Assembly (NCBI GenBank): GCA_010015805.1
Contig: ML978121.1
Span: 2,294,001-2,358,000, forward strand
Reading direction: 5' to 3'
DNA: 64,000 bases
Source of the DNA: Rhizodiscina lignyota
Lineage: Eukaryota > Ascomycota > Dothideomycetes > Aulographales > Rhizodiscinaceae
The position numbers were made by a program, and so were the translations under genes. Below the pieces are notes generated by a model that did no database searches, had not been told where the DNA came from, and was given only the letters and a program-made list of their open reading frames with translations. Position 1 is the stretch's first letter; each line of letters opens with the position of its first letter. Shown in pieces: positions 10,560 to 19,711 of the stretch.

Positions 10560-11475
10560 TCAAGAGCTCGATTTGGTCGCCTTGCCTAGACTCATGCCAA
10601 CCTCAACTGAAACCTGAATGCGCTGGCTGCTGCAGTTAAGTAGATCTTCGTCGAATTCGATCCTTCCAGTTTGGAAAGCGACAATAATGGAAGAGCCACC
10701 GAACTGGAACACGCCGAGCTCGTCGCCTTTGCTAATTCTACTTCCCGGTTGTTGCCACTGCTCATGGATGCTACGCATATGCCGTCAGCAAAACCCCAAC
10801 GTGTGGATTGAGATGGGTTGTTTACCGGACGCTTCCGACATCTGTCGCTCCTATTGCAACGAATAGAACCAAACCGAAGTCCTCTGTCTCAATTACCACG
10901 TACTCCCTTGCGTTTCTCGTAAGGATGTCAACATGGCTGTCCAGCGCGACTGGGTCCACTTGATAATAGTCACCGGGCATGCTTCGGAACTGCTTTATCG
11001 TGCCCGTTACCGGGGAGTGATATCTGTGGTAGTCTTGTGGACTGAGTCGAAAACTTGCGACCGAGCCATCGTCGAACTTTGGGCCTAGCTGCGAGTCCAT
11101 GACTAGATTCGTAATGCTAAAGTCGAGCCCTTTGATCCAGAGCTTTTTTGCCTTGGAGACTGTTTCGTACGTCACGACCCGTGAATCGGCGACAACAACA
11201 GCACTCCTCGGATCATCTTTCTCGTGGATAGGTCGGGCGCCAGGAGCATGGCGGCGTACGAAGAAGTCTTCGAATGTCGGATAAGCATTTATATCTGACG
11301 GCTCAAAGTCATCCATGTTGATGTGGTAAGTCTCTACAAATCCTTTGATCTGCTTTTTAGAGCCGTACAGCCCCTCTTCTCGGCCTGGTCTCAATGTTAG
11401 CGCATTCTCCAGCACAGCTTCTAGCTTGTCGGAGGAGCGAGCACACCAGCTCTCATCGTTCTTTTGTGTGTCCAT
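10560..11475 (-). CDS. Phosphatidylserine-decarboxylase-family protein, short form
   Basis: A 286-residue pyruvoyl-dependent decarboxylase. Exons are 11475-10826 and 10770-10560, joined through a 55-nt GT-AG intron. The family core is clear: YPTFEDFFVRRHAPGARPI near residue 65, FRLSPQDYHRYHSPVTG near residue 145, and the self-cleavage site FGGSS near residue 240, whose Ser becomes the pyruvoyl group. There is no mitochondrial presequence, transmembrane helix or C2 domain, which Psd1 and Psd2 type enzymes carry. The short soluble form resembles PSD-family enzymes recruited to free amino acids, such as PsiD of the psilocybin pathway. Phosphatidylserine is therefore not a safe substrate call. 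It diverges from the PrpD-like gene at 12524. Confidence 0.88.
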
Positions 11476-12270
11476 AGTCGCATTTCATGTGTGGTGTCGA
11501 TCCAATTCGTCACGGGATTAAAGAGGAACAGTAGCTTGAGTTTCTTCAGAATCGGTTGCTGCTCGCGGATAAGCTTTCCGCTCTAGTAAATATTAGCATC
11601 ACACATCTACGAGGGCGCATTGTAGAAACCTTGCGATCCAGGCTTAGCCATCCGACCTCCTTATTCTGGGCCTGTGAGGACGTGAAGTCAGGACATGTTT
11701 TGGCTGCCAAGCGTTCTGCCACTTACGAGCCGCACAAAGGAGAGAAGGTAATCCAAGATGTTATGGATGACTGTGAAGAAACCCATTTTGATGAAGTTGA
11801 TTGTACATGCTAGTTGTGGTATACGAAAAAATATAATGCCCCTGTTAACTGAGAGAACCTGGAAAGAAAACCTTGTCGCAACCCCAGTGATATCATACTG
11901 ACGTTGTGATCAACCCCTTGAAGCGTCAACCTTGAATCAAGCGAGCAATGAAACTACCTATCGAAAAAAGAAGCGTCTGAGGTAGTCCCTGGTAGATCGA
12001 TGCGAATGACTGAGATAGAGGTGCATTGCATGACGATGCAGTTCAATGCAAGGCTTGCAAACCCATGAGACTGGATTGACGCTTCCCGAAGTTGGCAGAG
12101 ATCAGGACGGCCGAATCCAGTCAAGGCACGGAGTACTGTTACGACAATAGTCCGATGTGCTCCCAGACATTGTCGGAACATTCAATGGCTTCTACTTAGA
12201 CTTCACCGAAATCCCGGAATTGTTGTAGAATAGATGGTAGTCGTTTCTCTCCTCGTTGCCGCCGAGTTTT

Positions 12271-12281
12271 CGGATGGGCCG
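12271..12281. promoter_or_regulatory. CGG-N5-CCG palindrome, possible Zn2Cys6 site
   Basis: An inverted pair of CGG triplets separated by five bases lies 243 bp upstream of the PrpD-like ATG. Dimeric Zn2Cys6 factors commonly bind this architecture. The Zn2Cys6 gene at 4492 is a candidate reader; chance occurrence cannot be excluded. Confidence 0.25.
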
Positions 12282-12407
12282 CTTCCGCCGGAGGGCACCC
12301 CTTCATCAATCATCTCCCGAGGTGAAGTACAACCAAGTAACGAGCATTGAATTGTTTAGAGCCTAAAGTTTGAGTTTCCAATCAAAATTGTATATTCCAA
12401 ATCTCAC

Positions 12408-12413
12408 TATAAA
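12408..12413 (+). promoter_or_regulatory. TATA box of PrpD-like gene
   Basis: TATAAA 111 bp upstream of the ATG at 12524, at a reasonable distance for a fungal core promoter with a 5' leader of about 80 nt. Confidence 0.4.
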
Positions 12414-12523
12414 CGCCTTGCATATATCTCCGCACAATATCCTCGTAGTTGACACCTATTTTAGGATACCCAATATCCCCCGTCTTACGTCTCATCATCC
12501 GCTTTGGAAAGTGACAGGCAACA

Positions 12524-13987
12524 ATGAGTACGAACGGAGCGACAAATGCAACTGGTCAGGACAGTCTCACTCGTCTCACTGCCCGGCGACTTAGACAGAT
12601 TGCTTCTAATAATGTGCCGACACATCTTAAGGAGAAAGCAGCACTTGCAGTCCTCGACTATCTTGGAGCCGTTGCTTCAGGGTTTCAAGCGCCATGGGCT
12701 CCTCAAGTAGTCCAATATGCTCGGAAACGAAAGGGAGTACCAGAGTCATATGCTTGGGGTTTGGGAGAGGACACCTCAGCAGAAACTGCCGCCTTTGTTA
12801 ATTCTGTCCTGGCTCACAGGTACGAGTCTCATATGCTTTCCCTTCGGTGAAACATTTATTAACATCATTCAAGCGCGATACGAGACGACATGCATCTCAA
12901 ATCCAATTCGCACATCGGCAGCATGGTCATTTCTGCTGCCCTGGCTCTCGCTCAGCGCGAGGGCTGGACTGGCGAGCAGCTGCTTAAAGGCATCATTGGA
13001 GCATATGATGCCGCATCTTTCCTAGGCGTAGCTGTCCAGCAAAGCCCTGGGTATAACCGCCATATTCGCCCTAGTGGTATCTGTGGAGCTTTCGGTTCCG
13101 CGGCTGCTGCAATTGCCGCGACGAATGTTAGCGAAGAGGTTGCTGTTAATGCCCTGGCGTTTGCTGCGAACATGGCGAGTGGCTTCAACGAGTGGGCTTG
13201 GATTGGTGGGACGGAGATTTATGTCGAGATGGGCACCGCCAGTCAATCAGGTATTGCTGCTTTCGACCTCGCAAACGCCGGAATGCAGTGTAGCGAGACC
13301 ATTCTGGAAGGAAGAGCAGGTTTATTTGCTGCGTTTAATGCTTCTCAGGGCGAGTCGCTTTTCAGGAAGGGACTCGCGGGCGAAATAGGTAAAGGTCTGA
13401 TGGATATCCGCTTCAAGCCAGTGCCAGGTTGCAACTATGCTCAGACGCCACTCGCAACTGCGCTGAGGTGCACCAAAAACCATGACCTGTCAGCCGGAAT
13501 CAAACGAGTGGTCGTGGACTGTACGATCGGAGCGAAGAACTACCCAGGTTGCGACAATCCAGGCCCTTTCTCCACCATTCAGGAGACGAAGATGAGCATC
13601 CAATTTGGAGTCTGCGGAGCCTTGTTGAACGGTAATGTCTCCGAGCAGCTCTTCAAGAAATACCATGATGCGACTATCACCAAGATGGCTGCCGAGTGCG
13701 TCGTCGAGGCTGCGAAGGAATATGATCAGAGCTTTAGCGAAGGACGTCAACCTGCGAGAGTAGAAGTGACATTAGCAGATGGCACAACGGTGAAAGAGGA
13801 GCTGCCTGACGTGCCCTGGGTAGATTCAAATGGAGTGGTGAGCCGGTTCTTGGAGGATACCAAACCAATGCTAAGCTCGGAGGACTCGAGGAAGAAAATG
13901 GTTAGTTTGTTTCAAGGTCTGGAAGGGGTAAAAGATGTATCGGAAGTTTTCAATCATTTTAAGCAAGCAAACCAGCTACAGACATAG
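12524..13987 (+). CDS. MmgE/PrpD family protein
   Basis: A 469-residue protein of the family that includes 2-methylcitrate dehydratase (PrpD), cis-aconitate decarboxylase and IRG1. Exons are 12524-12819 and 12874-13987. Family features are AVLDYLGAVASGF near residue 45, the H-x-x-x-D-D-x-H type active-site region HSAIRDDMHLKSNSHIGSM near residue 98, and the second-domain segment MDIRFKPVPGCNYAQTPLAT near residue 285. Members dehydrate or decarboxylate tricarboxylic acids. Identity to PrpD or CadA is not high enough by eye to choose a reaction. No mitochondrial presequence is evident. It shares an intergenic region with the decarboxylase-family gene. Confidence 0.9.
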
Positions 13988-14634
13988 GAAACATTGATTT
14001 GAGTTAAGACGAGATCGCAAACGAGGATTTTGCGTAGAGCAGTGCATGAAAGGCTGGATCCTAGATATGTCCTATTGAAATGCGCTCTCCAGGACCTGGC
14101 TGAAGGAATTAATTGGTTTCGGGGTTCTCAGACACCTTCCAGTCTCCCGAAAGGTTCCTCTGAAGCCTGGTTATTGATAGCCGCTTAGAAGTGACTGATC
14201 CGCTCAGGTTTATGCACATGTCATTATTGTGCATTTCAGAAAATAGAATCATAACTCGAATCTCGATAGAGATGTTCATACTCGAAGGTAGGTATGACAG
14301 GGTTGTCGCTGAGTTAAAATTTGGCAGATAAGTGGCTTGAAGAAAGGGGGAAGTCGGCTACGGCGAGGTCAGTGCAGAATTATGCCTGGTGGTTTCTTAG
14401 TTCACCTTCAAGTTTGCCTCATCTCGTGATGTGGACCCAATTACAGCTTGATTGGATTGCCAGAAGTTTTTTCATACCGCTGGTGCTTGTTGGGACGAGA
14501 AGAACGTGACGGAATGTTGCTGCGGAGGCGGGAGGTGGGCGCTTCCAGTCGAACATAGCATGCTCTTGTGGCTGTTCTTTTCCCAAAAAGCAAAAAGATA
14601 TCGATCGAGCGTAGAAACTGTCCAAAAATGAATT
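13988..14634. other. Intergenic, 3' flank of PrpD-like gene
   Basis: About 650 bp between the PrpD-like stop and the tRNA terminator. No convincing reading frame, repeat or RNA gene is seen. Confidence 0.5.
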
Positions 14635-14639
14635 AAAAA
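14635..14639 (-). terminator. RNA polymerase III terminator (T5)
   Basis: On the minus strand a run of five T lies 18 nt beyond the discriminator base of the tRNA, the usual Pol III stop signal. Confidence 0.6.
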
Positions 14640-14656
14640 GAAGATGCGAGGGACTA

Positions 14657-14728
14657 TGCGTTCATCGGGAGTCGAACCCGAGCCTATTGCTTGGAAGGCA
14701 ACAATCCTAACCGTTAGACCATGAACGC
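14657..14728 (-). tRNA. tRNA-Gly (anticodon UCC)
   Basis: A 72-nt cloverleaf folds by eye. The acceptor stem is GCGTTCA with TGAACGC (7 pairs) and the D arm GTCT/GGAT has G-T pairs. The anticodon stem is GTTGC/GCAAT with loop CTTCCAA, so the anticodon is TCC. The T arm is TCGGG-TTCGACT-CCCGA and the discriminator is A. CCA is not encoded and there is no intron. A and B boxes are intact (GGTTCGACTCC for the B box). A T5 terminator follows, and a TATATATA element lies 33-40 bp upstream. Confidence 0.95.
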
Positions 14729-14760
14729 CGAAAATCACATGAGACGAATTTTTTTTAGTC

Positions 14761-14768
14761 TATATATA
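14761..14768 (-). promoter_or_regulatory. TATA element upstream of tRNA-Gly
   Basis: TATATATA lies 33-40 bp upstream of the mature 5' end of the tRNA, after an A/T run. This is the position where an upstream TATA would recruit TFIIIB, as in Schizosaccharomyces pombe tRNA genes. Confidence 0.45.
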
Positions 14769-14941
14769 GCGTCTTTTTGTGAACAGCCAGATTTCCACTC
14801 AATTTCGTCCACGAGATGAACGATCTGCACCTGAAAAGTAGTGCAATGGAATTAAAAGCCAGTCGCAAAGTAAATTCAAATGCAAAATAGCAATCTTTAA
14901 TACTATATTGTGCTTGGCTTGCTACGTTTTGCATTCAGCTT

Positions 14942-15091
14942 TGACACAACTCCAACACAGCTTCAACATATTTTTAACACAGCTTCTACACACCTTCAAC
15001 ACACCTTCAACACAACTTCTACACAGCTTTAACACACCTTCTACACACCTTCAACATAACTTCTTAGATATAGCTTACACACAGCTTACAC
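14942..15091 (+). repeat. 11-bp minisatellite, about 13 copies
   Basis: Tandem units of the form YWACACASCTT (examples CAACACAGCTT, CTACACACCTT, CAACACACCTT) follow one another in register from 14942 to 15062. Two degenerate copies follow after a short interruption. Units differ at two or three positions, mainly A/T at base 2 and C/G/A at base 8. The tract is not a multiple of three and is not coding. Confidence 0.85.
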
Positions 15092-15239
15092 AGGCGCGGT
15101 TTCGAGATAGAATCTAGTAATTAGCGCAAGAGTTCTGATCCATGGGACAAAATATATTCTAATATTCTAATGACCCATCCCAAAACCAGAACTCTATAAG
15201 GTATCCTAGAAATCCAAGTCCCGTCTCAAAAAGCGCCCG

Positions 15240-16244
15240 CTAAAGCGCAGAGTTCTTCCCTTCAACCGTGAAGACGCGTTTGATCGCCTCCACTTCATTC
15301 TTGCTCAATCCGCACGCATCGCGAATGTAGCCCTCCGCGCTACCATACATCTTCTTCATCATCTGCAGCGTAGCCAACATGTTATCCTTCGTGCACGTCA
15401 CCATTCTCTCCGCTCCCGCTCTGCCAGGCCCACCCGGCTTCTGGAACTCCTCGTTCGCCATTATGCGCTCCAGGAAGAACGGCTTCATCTCTTTCAGGCC
15501 GATCTCTGTAAGCGTATACTCATGCGCGATCGTGTCGTCGTCAACGCCAAGCAGGGACAGCAGCACTGCGGTGAATACACCAGTGCGATCCTTACCAGCC
15601 GTGCAATGTATCAAGACGCCTTGGTTTGGCTTCGCGGGATCTACGTAAGCTAGATGGCGAAAGATGCGGGCGAAGTTGGGGACGCCGTGCTCGAGGATGG
15701 CCTTGTACGCTCTCGTGAAGCCCTGTTGCGGATCTGCCATGAGTATCATTGGGCCGTACACGCTGTCGGCAACAAACCCCCTGGAAATCTCCGGGGTAGC
15801 TGGTGGTGATCTCACCTCCGTGCCTTCCGTGCCGTACATTTTGTAGCGGAGCGCAACCTGCTCCGGGCCATAGTCCTCCTCCTTGAAGACAGGTGCCCAC
15901 ACCCGCTCAATTGTGCCGTTCCCATCTGCACTCACGTCCTTCAGGCGTTTCTCCCATGCCGCGACATCGCCTTCTGTATTTACGTTCTTGTCCATCTCGG
16001 GCTTTGCCCGGATGTCGAAGATTGTAGATATCCCCAGCTCATCACGCAGGCGCTGTATCGCAGCTGCGTCGCATTTGCAAGGGTCGGCAGCTCTGAAGAA
16101 TATCCCTCTTCGGACTGAGCGTGGTATGGAGGGAGACGCGATCTGATATCCGCCAATGTCTCGGATATTGGGAAGGTTGGTGATTTGAACGAATGGATGG
16201 GAGGAGGGATCCATTGAAGCAAGGGGCGAATGGATCTCAGACAT
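15240..16244 (-). CDS. Tyrosine/serine protein phosphatase (Y_phosphatase3 family)
   Basis: A 334-residue single-exon phosphatase of the bacterial/fungal tyrosine-serine phosphatase family. The family opening NLPNIRDIGGY sits near residue 23. The catalytic P-loop HCTAGKDRTG near residue 214 has the C-X5-R signature, with Cys as nucleophile. An Asp-containing segment before it and helical DDDTIAHEYTLTEIGL after it fit the family. Such proteins dephosphorylate phosphotyrosine or phosphoinositides; the target here is unknown. There is no signal peptide or membrane helix. ATG 16244 starts the frame about 20 residues before the domain. Confidence 0.9.
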   Translation of the reverse strand: MSEIHSPLASMDPSSHPFVQITNLPNIRDIGGYQIASPSIPRSVRRGIFFRAADPCKCDAAAIQRLRDELGISTIFDIRAKPEMDKNVNTEGDVAAWEKRLKDVSADGNGTIERVWAPVFKEEDYGPEQVALRYKMYGTEGTEVRSPPATPEISRGFVADSVYGPMILMADPQQGFTRAYKAILEHGVPNFARIFRHLAYVDPAKPNQGVLIHCTAGKDRTGVFTAVLLSLLGVDDDTIAHEYTLTEIGLKEMKPFFLERIMANEEFQKPGGPGRAGAERMVTCTKDNMLATLQMMKKMYGSAEGYIRDACGLSKNEVEAIKRVFTVEGKNSAL

Positions 16245-16654
16245 GAGAAATTAAGGCTAGAAGAAACAAGCCCGATGATGTCTGCGCAAAGAAATCTTGA
16301 CACGATATTCAGGGTCTATCGCGAGCGAATTTCCGCCGTAGGCTGCCGAGGTCGGCCTGTACTACCCCGCGATCCCTCTACTGCAGGGCGGTGAGAAAAG
16401 TGAAAGAGGCTTCGAATCGGCTTTGAGAATTTGAAAACGTGAGAAGAGGTCAATAAATTTTTCAATGTTCTGAAGAAGTACAGATATCTTGAAGTTGAAG
16501 GATGAAGCAGGTGTGAAGCCCAATGACATAAATGCCGAAAAATACGGCCCGAACATGGAAACGCAAAAGCGAACTTTTCCCAGAAGCAATTCAGCTTTTG
16601 GCGAGAAAAAGAATCCCTGCGATGATTCATACACCAGCGCTATCCAAGTGGTAT
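16245..16654. other. Intergenic, promoter of phosphatase
   Basis: 410 bp between the PQ-loop gene's stop and the phosphatase start, both on the minus strand. The sequence is AT-rich with no clear motif or reading frame. Confidence 0.45.
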
Positions 16655-18181
16655 TCATACAACACTGTAAAATTGTGGCTCCTTGTCCGATTGCGTTTGC
16701 TGTTCTTGGTCCTGGCTAGGATCATGGGTTTCGGAAGAGACGCGTTGCTGATTGGCCTCCTTGTTGTCTGCTTGTACATACTCGTCATACGATAGGCCAA
16801 CGTTCTTTGCTTGTTGTCTGGTCTTGCGGGTGCGAAAAAGCCAAACCAAATGGCAGCCGATGATTCCGAATTCGAGAAGGAGCCTGTAAAGACTTAGATC
16901 TCTGACGGTGAGTATGGCTCTGACAGCAGCTTACGCGACAATGTAGGAGATGCCACCTAGCATATCCCAAGTCTTCTGCACAGCTTGGGGTCTAGTCAGC
17001 TTCTAAGCCGTGAAATGAAGCGTTGATATTCCATACCTAAAGCCAGAAGGGAGAACAAAGCGCCAAGGATGTCGATTGTCAAGAAGCGCATGCCTATTGA
17101 TGCAAGAATCAGACAGGCAAGTAATGATACTACGGCCACAAGTTTTACGGGAGACTTACTCAATCCAACAACTCGGCCCTTGCACTTGTAGATTTCCCAA
17201 TAAGGCGGAAGGAGACCGATGGCAAGCATTACTGTGGCGATAATGCTGAGCATATCAATCGGCCACGATACCCCGTGTTTGTAAGGTATCTATATTGCAT
17301 CAGTCACTACTATGGTATGCTTTGAGGTAGTAAAGCGTGGTCGACTCACACGTAGACCAAAGATCAGGACAGATTCCAGAGCCGCAAGTATGCCAGCGAT
17401 ACCCAACCCAGCGAGAGATGCCTTCCAGACAGGCCATTTCCTGAATGGTATCAGCACTGCGCGCTCGTAGACCCGAGGTAGCTACTGCACCTTTGATAAT
17501 AGGCGGTCTGTGACCAGCATATCATGCAAAGTACAATGAATACCTGCGGCTGCACTTGGACGGGGACGTTGAAGTTCTGCACATCATTAGACCTGGACAA
17601 CGCGAACCGAGGAGGTGGTTACTTGAATGATCGCATATGCACCGAGTGGGGGGTGCGCTGGGGTCATCAGCCGTTATCTCATTTCACTATCACCATGCTT
17701 GAACATTACCTGCAGCCCAGAGGAACAACATAACCAAAGGAACGCCATCGGCGCTCTTACGTCTCCAGTTCTTCCATATCCTGTATTCCATTAGAGATTC
17801 AACCACGCAGGTTGTAGAGTGGAGCGTACTGTGGGATCAACTATGAACGTGTTGGAATGCGATAAGCAATGATGACATATCGTGCGTGGATTTGTACCTG
17901 TATACACCAGAATCTTCAAAGAGTGTAAGTAGACTCAATGTGCGTTACGTGGATGACTCGGAACTCACACTGTCCTCTCGTTAGTCTAATTTAATGCAAG
18001 AGATGGTCGAACTTACTCGTCCCAATGAGCTATGCGAGGAATTTCGTGAGTATTAGCGGACAGGAAATATGCCGATGCAACTCACACCCAGAACCGTGGC
18101 TTGCTACTGTTGGTTAGTGGCCATGCAAGGCATGAGAGTTCGCAGGAAGCATACTACGGGGATAGTCTCTTGGGGCACCAT
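16655..18181 (-). CDS. PQ-loop repeat membrane protein
   Basis: A fungal PQ-loop protein of seven expected helices, the superfamily of lysosomal/vacuolar amino-acid exporters such as Ypq1 and cystinosin. The gene has many small exons. ATG 18181 opens MVPQETIP, followed by QATVLGLIGT, then YRIWKNWRRKSADGVPLVM (first PQ-type loop), NFNVPVQVQPQVF, KWPVWKASLAGLGIAGILAA, SWPIDMLSIIATVMLAIG, then PPYWEIYKCKGRVVGLS (second loop), MRFLTIDILGALFSLLAL and VQKTWDMLGGISYIV. A hydrophilic Gln/Asp-rich tail ends at 16655. All joins from 17790 to 16655 are in frame with GT-AG borders. Exons between 18030 and 17880 are less certain and may include a very small exon. Confidence 0.82.
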
Positions 18182-19711
18182 CTCTCTTTGACCATATATA
18201 GTGTTTAAAGAGCATTGATGAAGTGGTAATGGGGAAGCAATGAAGGGGGTAGAAGGTCTTAAGGGTAGATTTAGGTGGAGAGCAAACAGAAGGGAAATCA
18301 ATACCAAGAAGCGCTATTATTTTGATTTGACATAGGTCAATCAAGCGCAGCTACCGCAGGACGTAGCTCCTGCTGTACCTCATGTTGAGGTAAGCCCTGC
18401 CGCCCGCCCAATGCGAGAATGTGGAGAAGACGTTTCCGGTCATCAGTTGCCGGATGGAGCTGCCATTCCGTCATCAGATCACCTACAATTGGGTCTGACT
18501 GGCTGAGGAGGAGCTGCCTCAGGATTTGGCTCCATCTTCCAAGACTGTGGGGTAAGCTGAGTGTGAGTGATCGATGGAGACTATCCCTACGAAGCTGCAT
18601 ATTCCCATTTAGATTCGTTCCCTCCTGCATTGGACCAGACGTAGGTAGGGAATGAAGCGACACGCATGTGAAAACCGATAGAGAATTGTGGGGAATAAGA
18701 GACACAAAGCACCACATTTGAGTACAGGAGAGCGTGGTTGTGCAGGAGGGAGGGCTGGAAGGGCTCTAAAGGCACGATGTATACTCCAGGATGCTGCAGG
18801 TTGCTCTGGATGATCCGCGATTGGACGACAGGGCTGACAAGTTCACACAAGGCTAGACCAAAGAGGCTCTGGTCGGCGAATGGGAGGAGGTGGCAGCACT
18901 GGCGGGCTAAAATGGAGTCAAATCCGTGCGGTAAGGCACTCGGTTAAACGTGAACGCAAACGCGCGCCATCAAACAGTATGAACACCGACCGGTGGCGCC
19001 GTTCGCGCTGCCACCTTTGCCCACTTTCCAAGAGATCTGGGAAGGGCGGCACGAGTTACTTGCGCTCCGGTGTGATGGGTAAGCGAGAATATCATTTCCA
19101 AAGGAGAGGCGATGTCCCACGATAAGGGATATTGCGGAGAAGCGTGCACGTCGCGCGTCGAGAGGGACAATTGTAGCTTCGCCACTAGTATCTCTCATGC
19201 TCGATCCCGATCCTGCTAGCCCTTGACCATGATAGTCACACCATCCGTATCCGAAAGGTCCTCAGGGAACGAGTCTAAAGTAGTTCCCGGCGCAAGTCCA
19301 AGGTACTATTTGAAGTCTGATGTTGGTGGTCCATCCGCACGAGAAGTTGGGCGGACCGCTCCAAGCGCGGGAAAATAAAGAAAAGGGGCTCCACATAAAG
19401 ATGACGAGATGGGTATTAAGACAGCAGCGGATATGCTGTGTAACATCCAACATCGCATGGAACGTCCTGTCTCGAACCCCCAGAGATGGCGGCACCGTCC
19501 GCCCGTTACAAGCCGACAATTGCCCACAAGCAGGCGTCACGTGTTGCAAATTTTGCTCGACGTCACGCACTAACTTACTGCAAACGAAACAATCCCGGTA
19601 GAAATTTTACAAACTTGAAAATTCAAGCTTCAATTCAGTTCTGAGGATCATCTACCCTTTCTTCTGATACCTTTTGATACCCTGAGCGCCGGAGCTCATT
19701 CATTCGTTGAG
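18182..19711. other. Divergent intergenic region, PQ-loop / spermidine synthase
   Basis: About 1.5 kb. It contains a TCACGTG E-box at 19537-19543 and a pyrimidine-rich stretch before the spermidine synthase ATG. A 126-codon minus-strand frame at 18337-18717 has an ATG and ordinary composition but matches nothing I know. The 18.4-19.2 kb part is GC-rich and otherwise featureless. Confidence 0.45.
19537..19543. promoter_or_regulatory. E-box TCACGTG
   Basis: GTCACGTG matches the Cbf1/USF-type E-box (RTCACRTG) and lies about 170 bp upstream of the spermidine synthase start. In yeasts Cbf1 links such sites to methionine and S-adenosylmethionine metabolism, which supplies spermidine synthase. The link here is inferred. 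Confidence 0.35.

Larger units (their letters stand above)
11476..12523. other. Divergent intergenic region, decarboxylase / PrpD-like gene
   Basis: About 1 kb holding both promoters. On the plus side it contains a CGG-N5-CCG palindrome at 12271-12281 and TATAAA at 12408-12413. A plus-strand frame at 11556-11813 has an ATG but no recognisable content. Confidence 0.5.
14729..15239. other. Intergenic, tRNA upstream region and minisatellite
   Basis: Holds the tRNA upstream TATA and the 11-bp tandem repeat described separately. Around 15140-15180 there is AT-rich sequence with ATATTCTAAT-like repeats. No protein-coding content is seen. Confidence 0.5.

Noticed and set aside
11556-11813. 85-codon plus-strand frame in the decarboxylase/PrpD intergenic region
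   Set aside because: Short, in a promoter region, with no recognisable content.
14942-15091. Regular repeats that could be taken for a CRISPR-like array
   Set aside because: Units are 11 bp and directly adjoining with no spacers, so it is a minisatellite in a eukaryotic genome.
18337-18717. 126-codon minus-strand frame upstream of the PQ-loop gene
   Set aside because: It has an ATG and plausible composition but no domain, no shared motif and no sign of splicing. It may be leader sequence.
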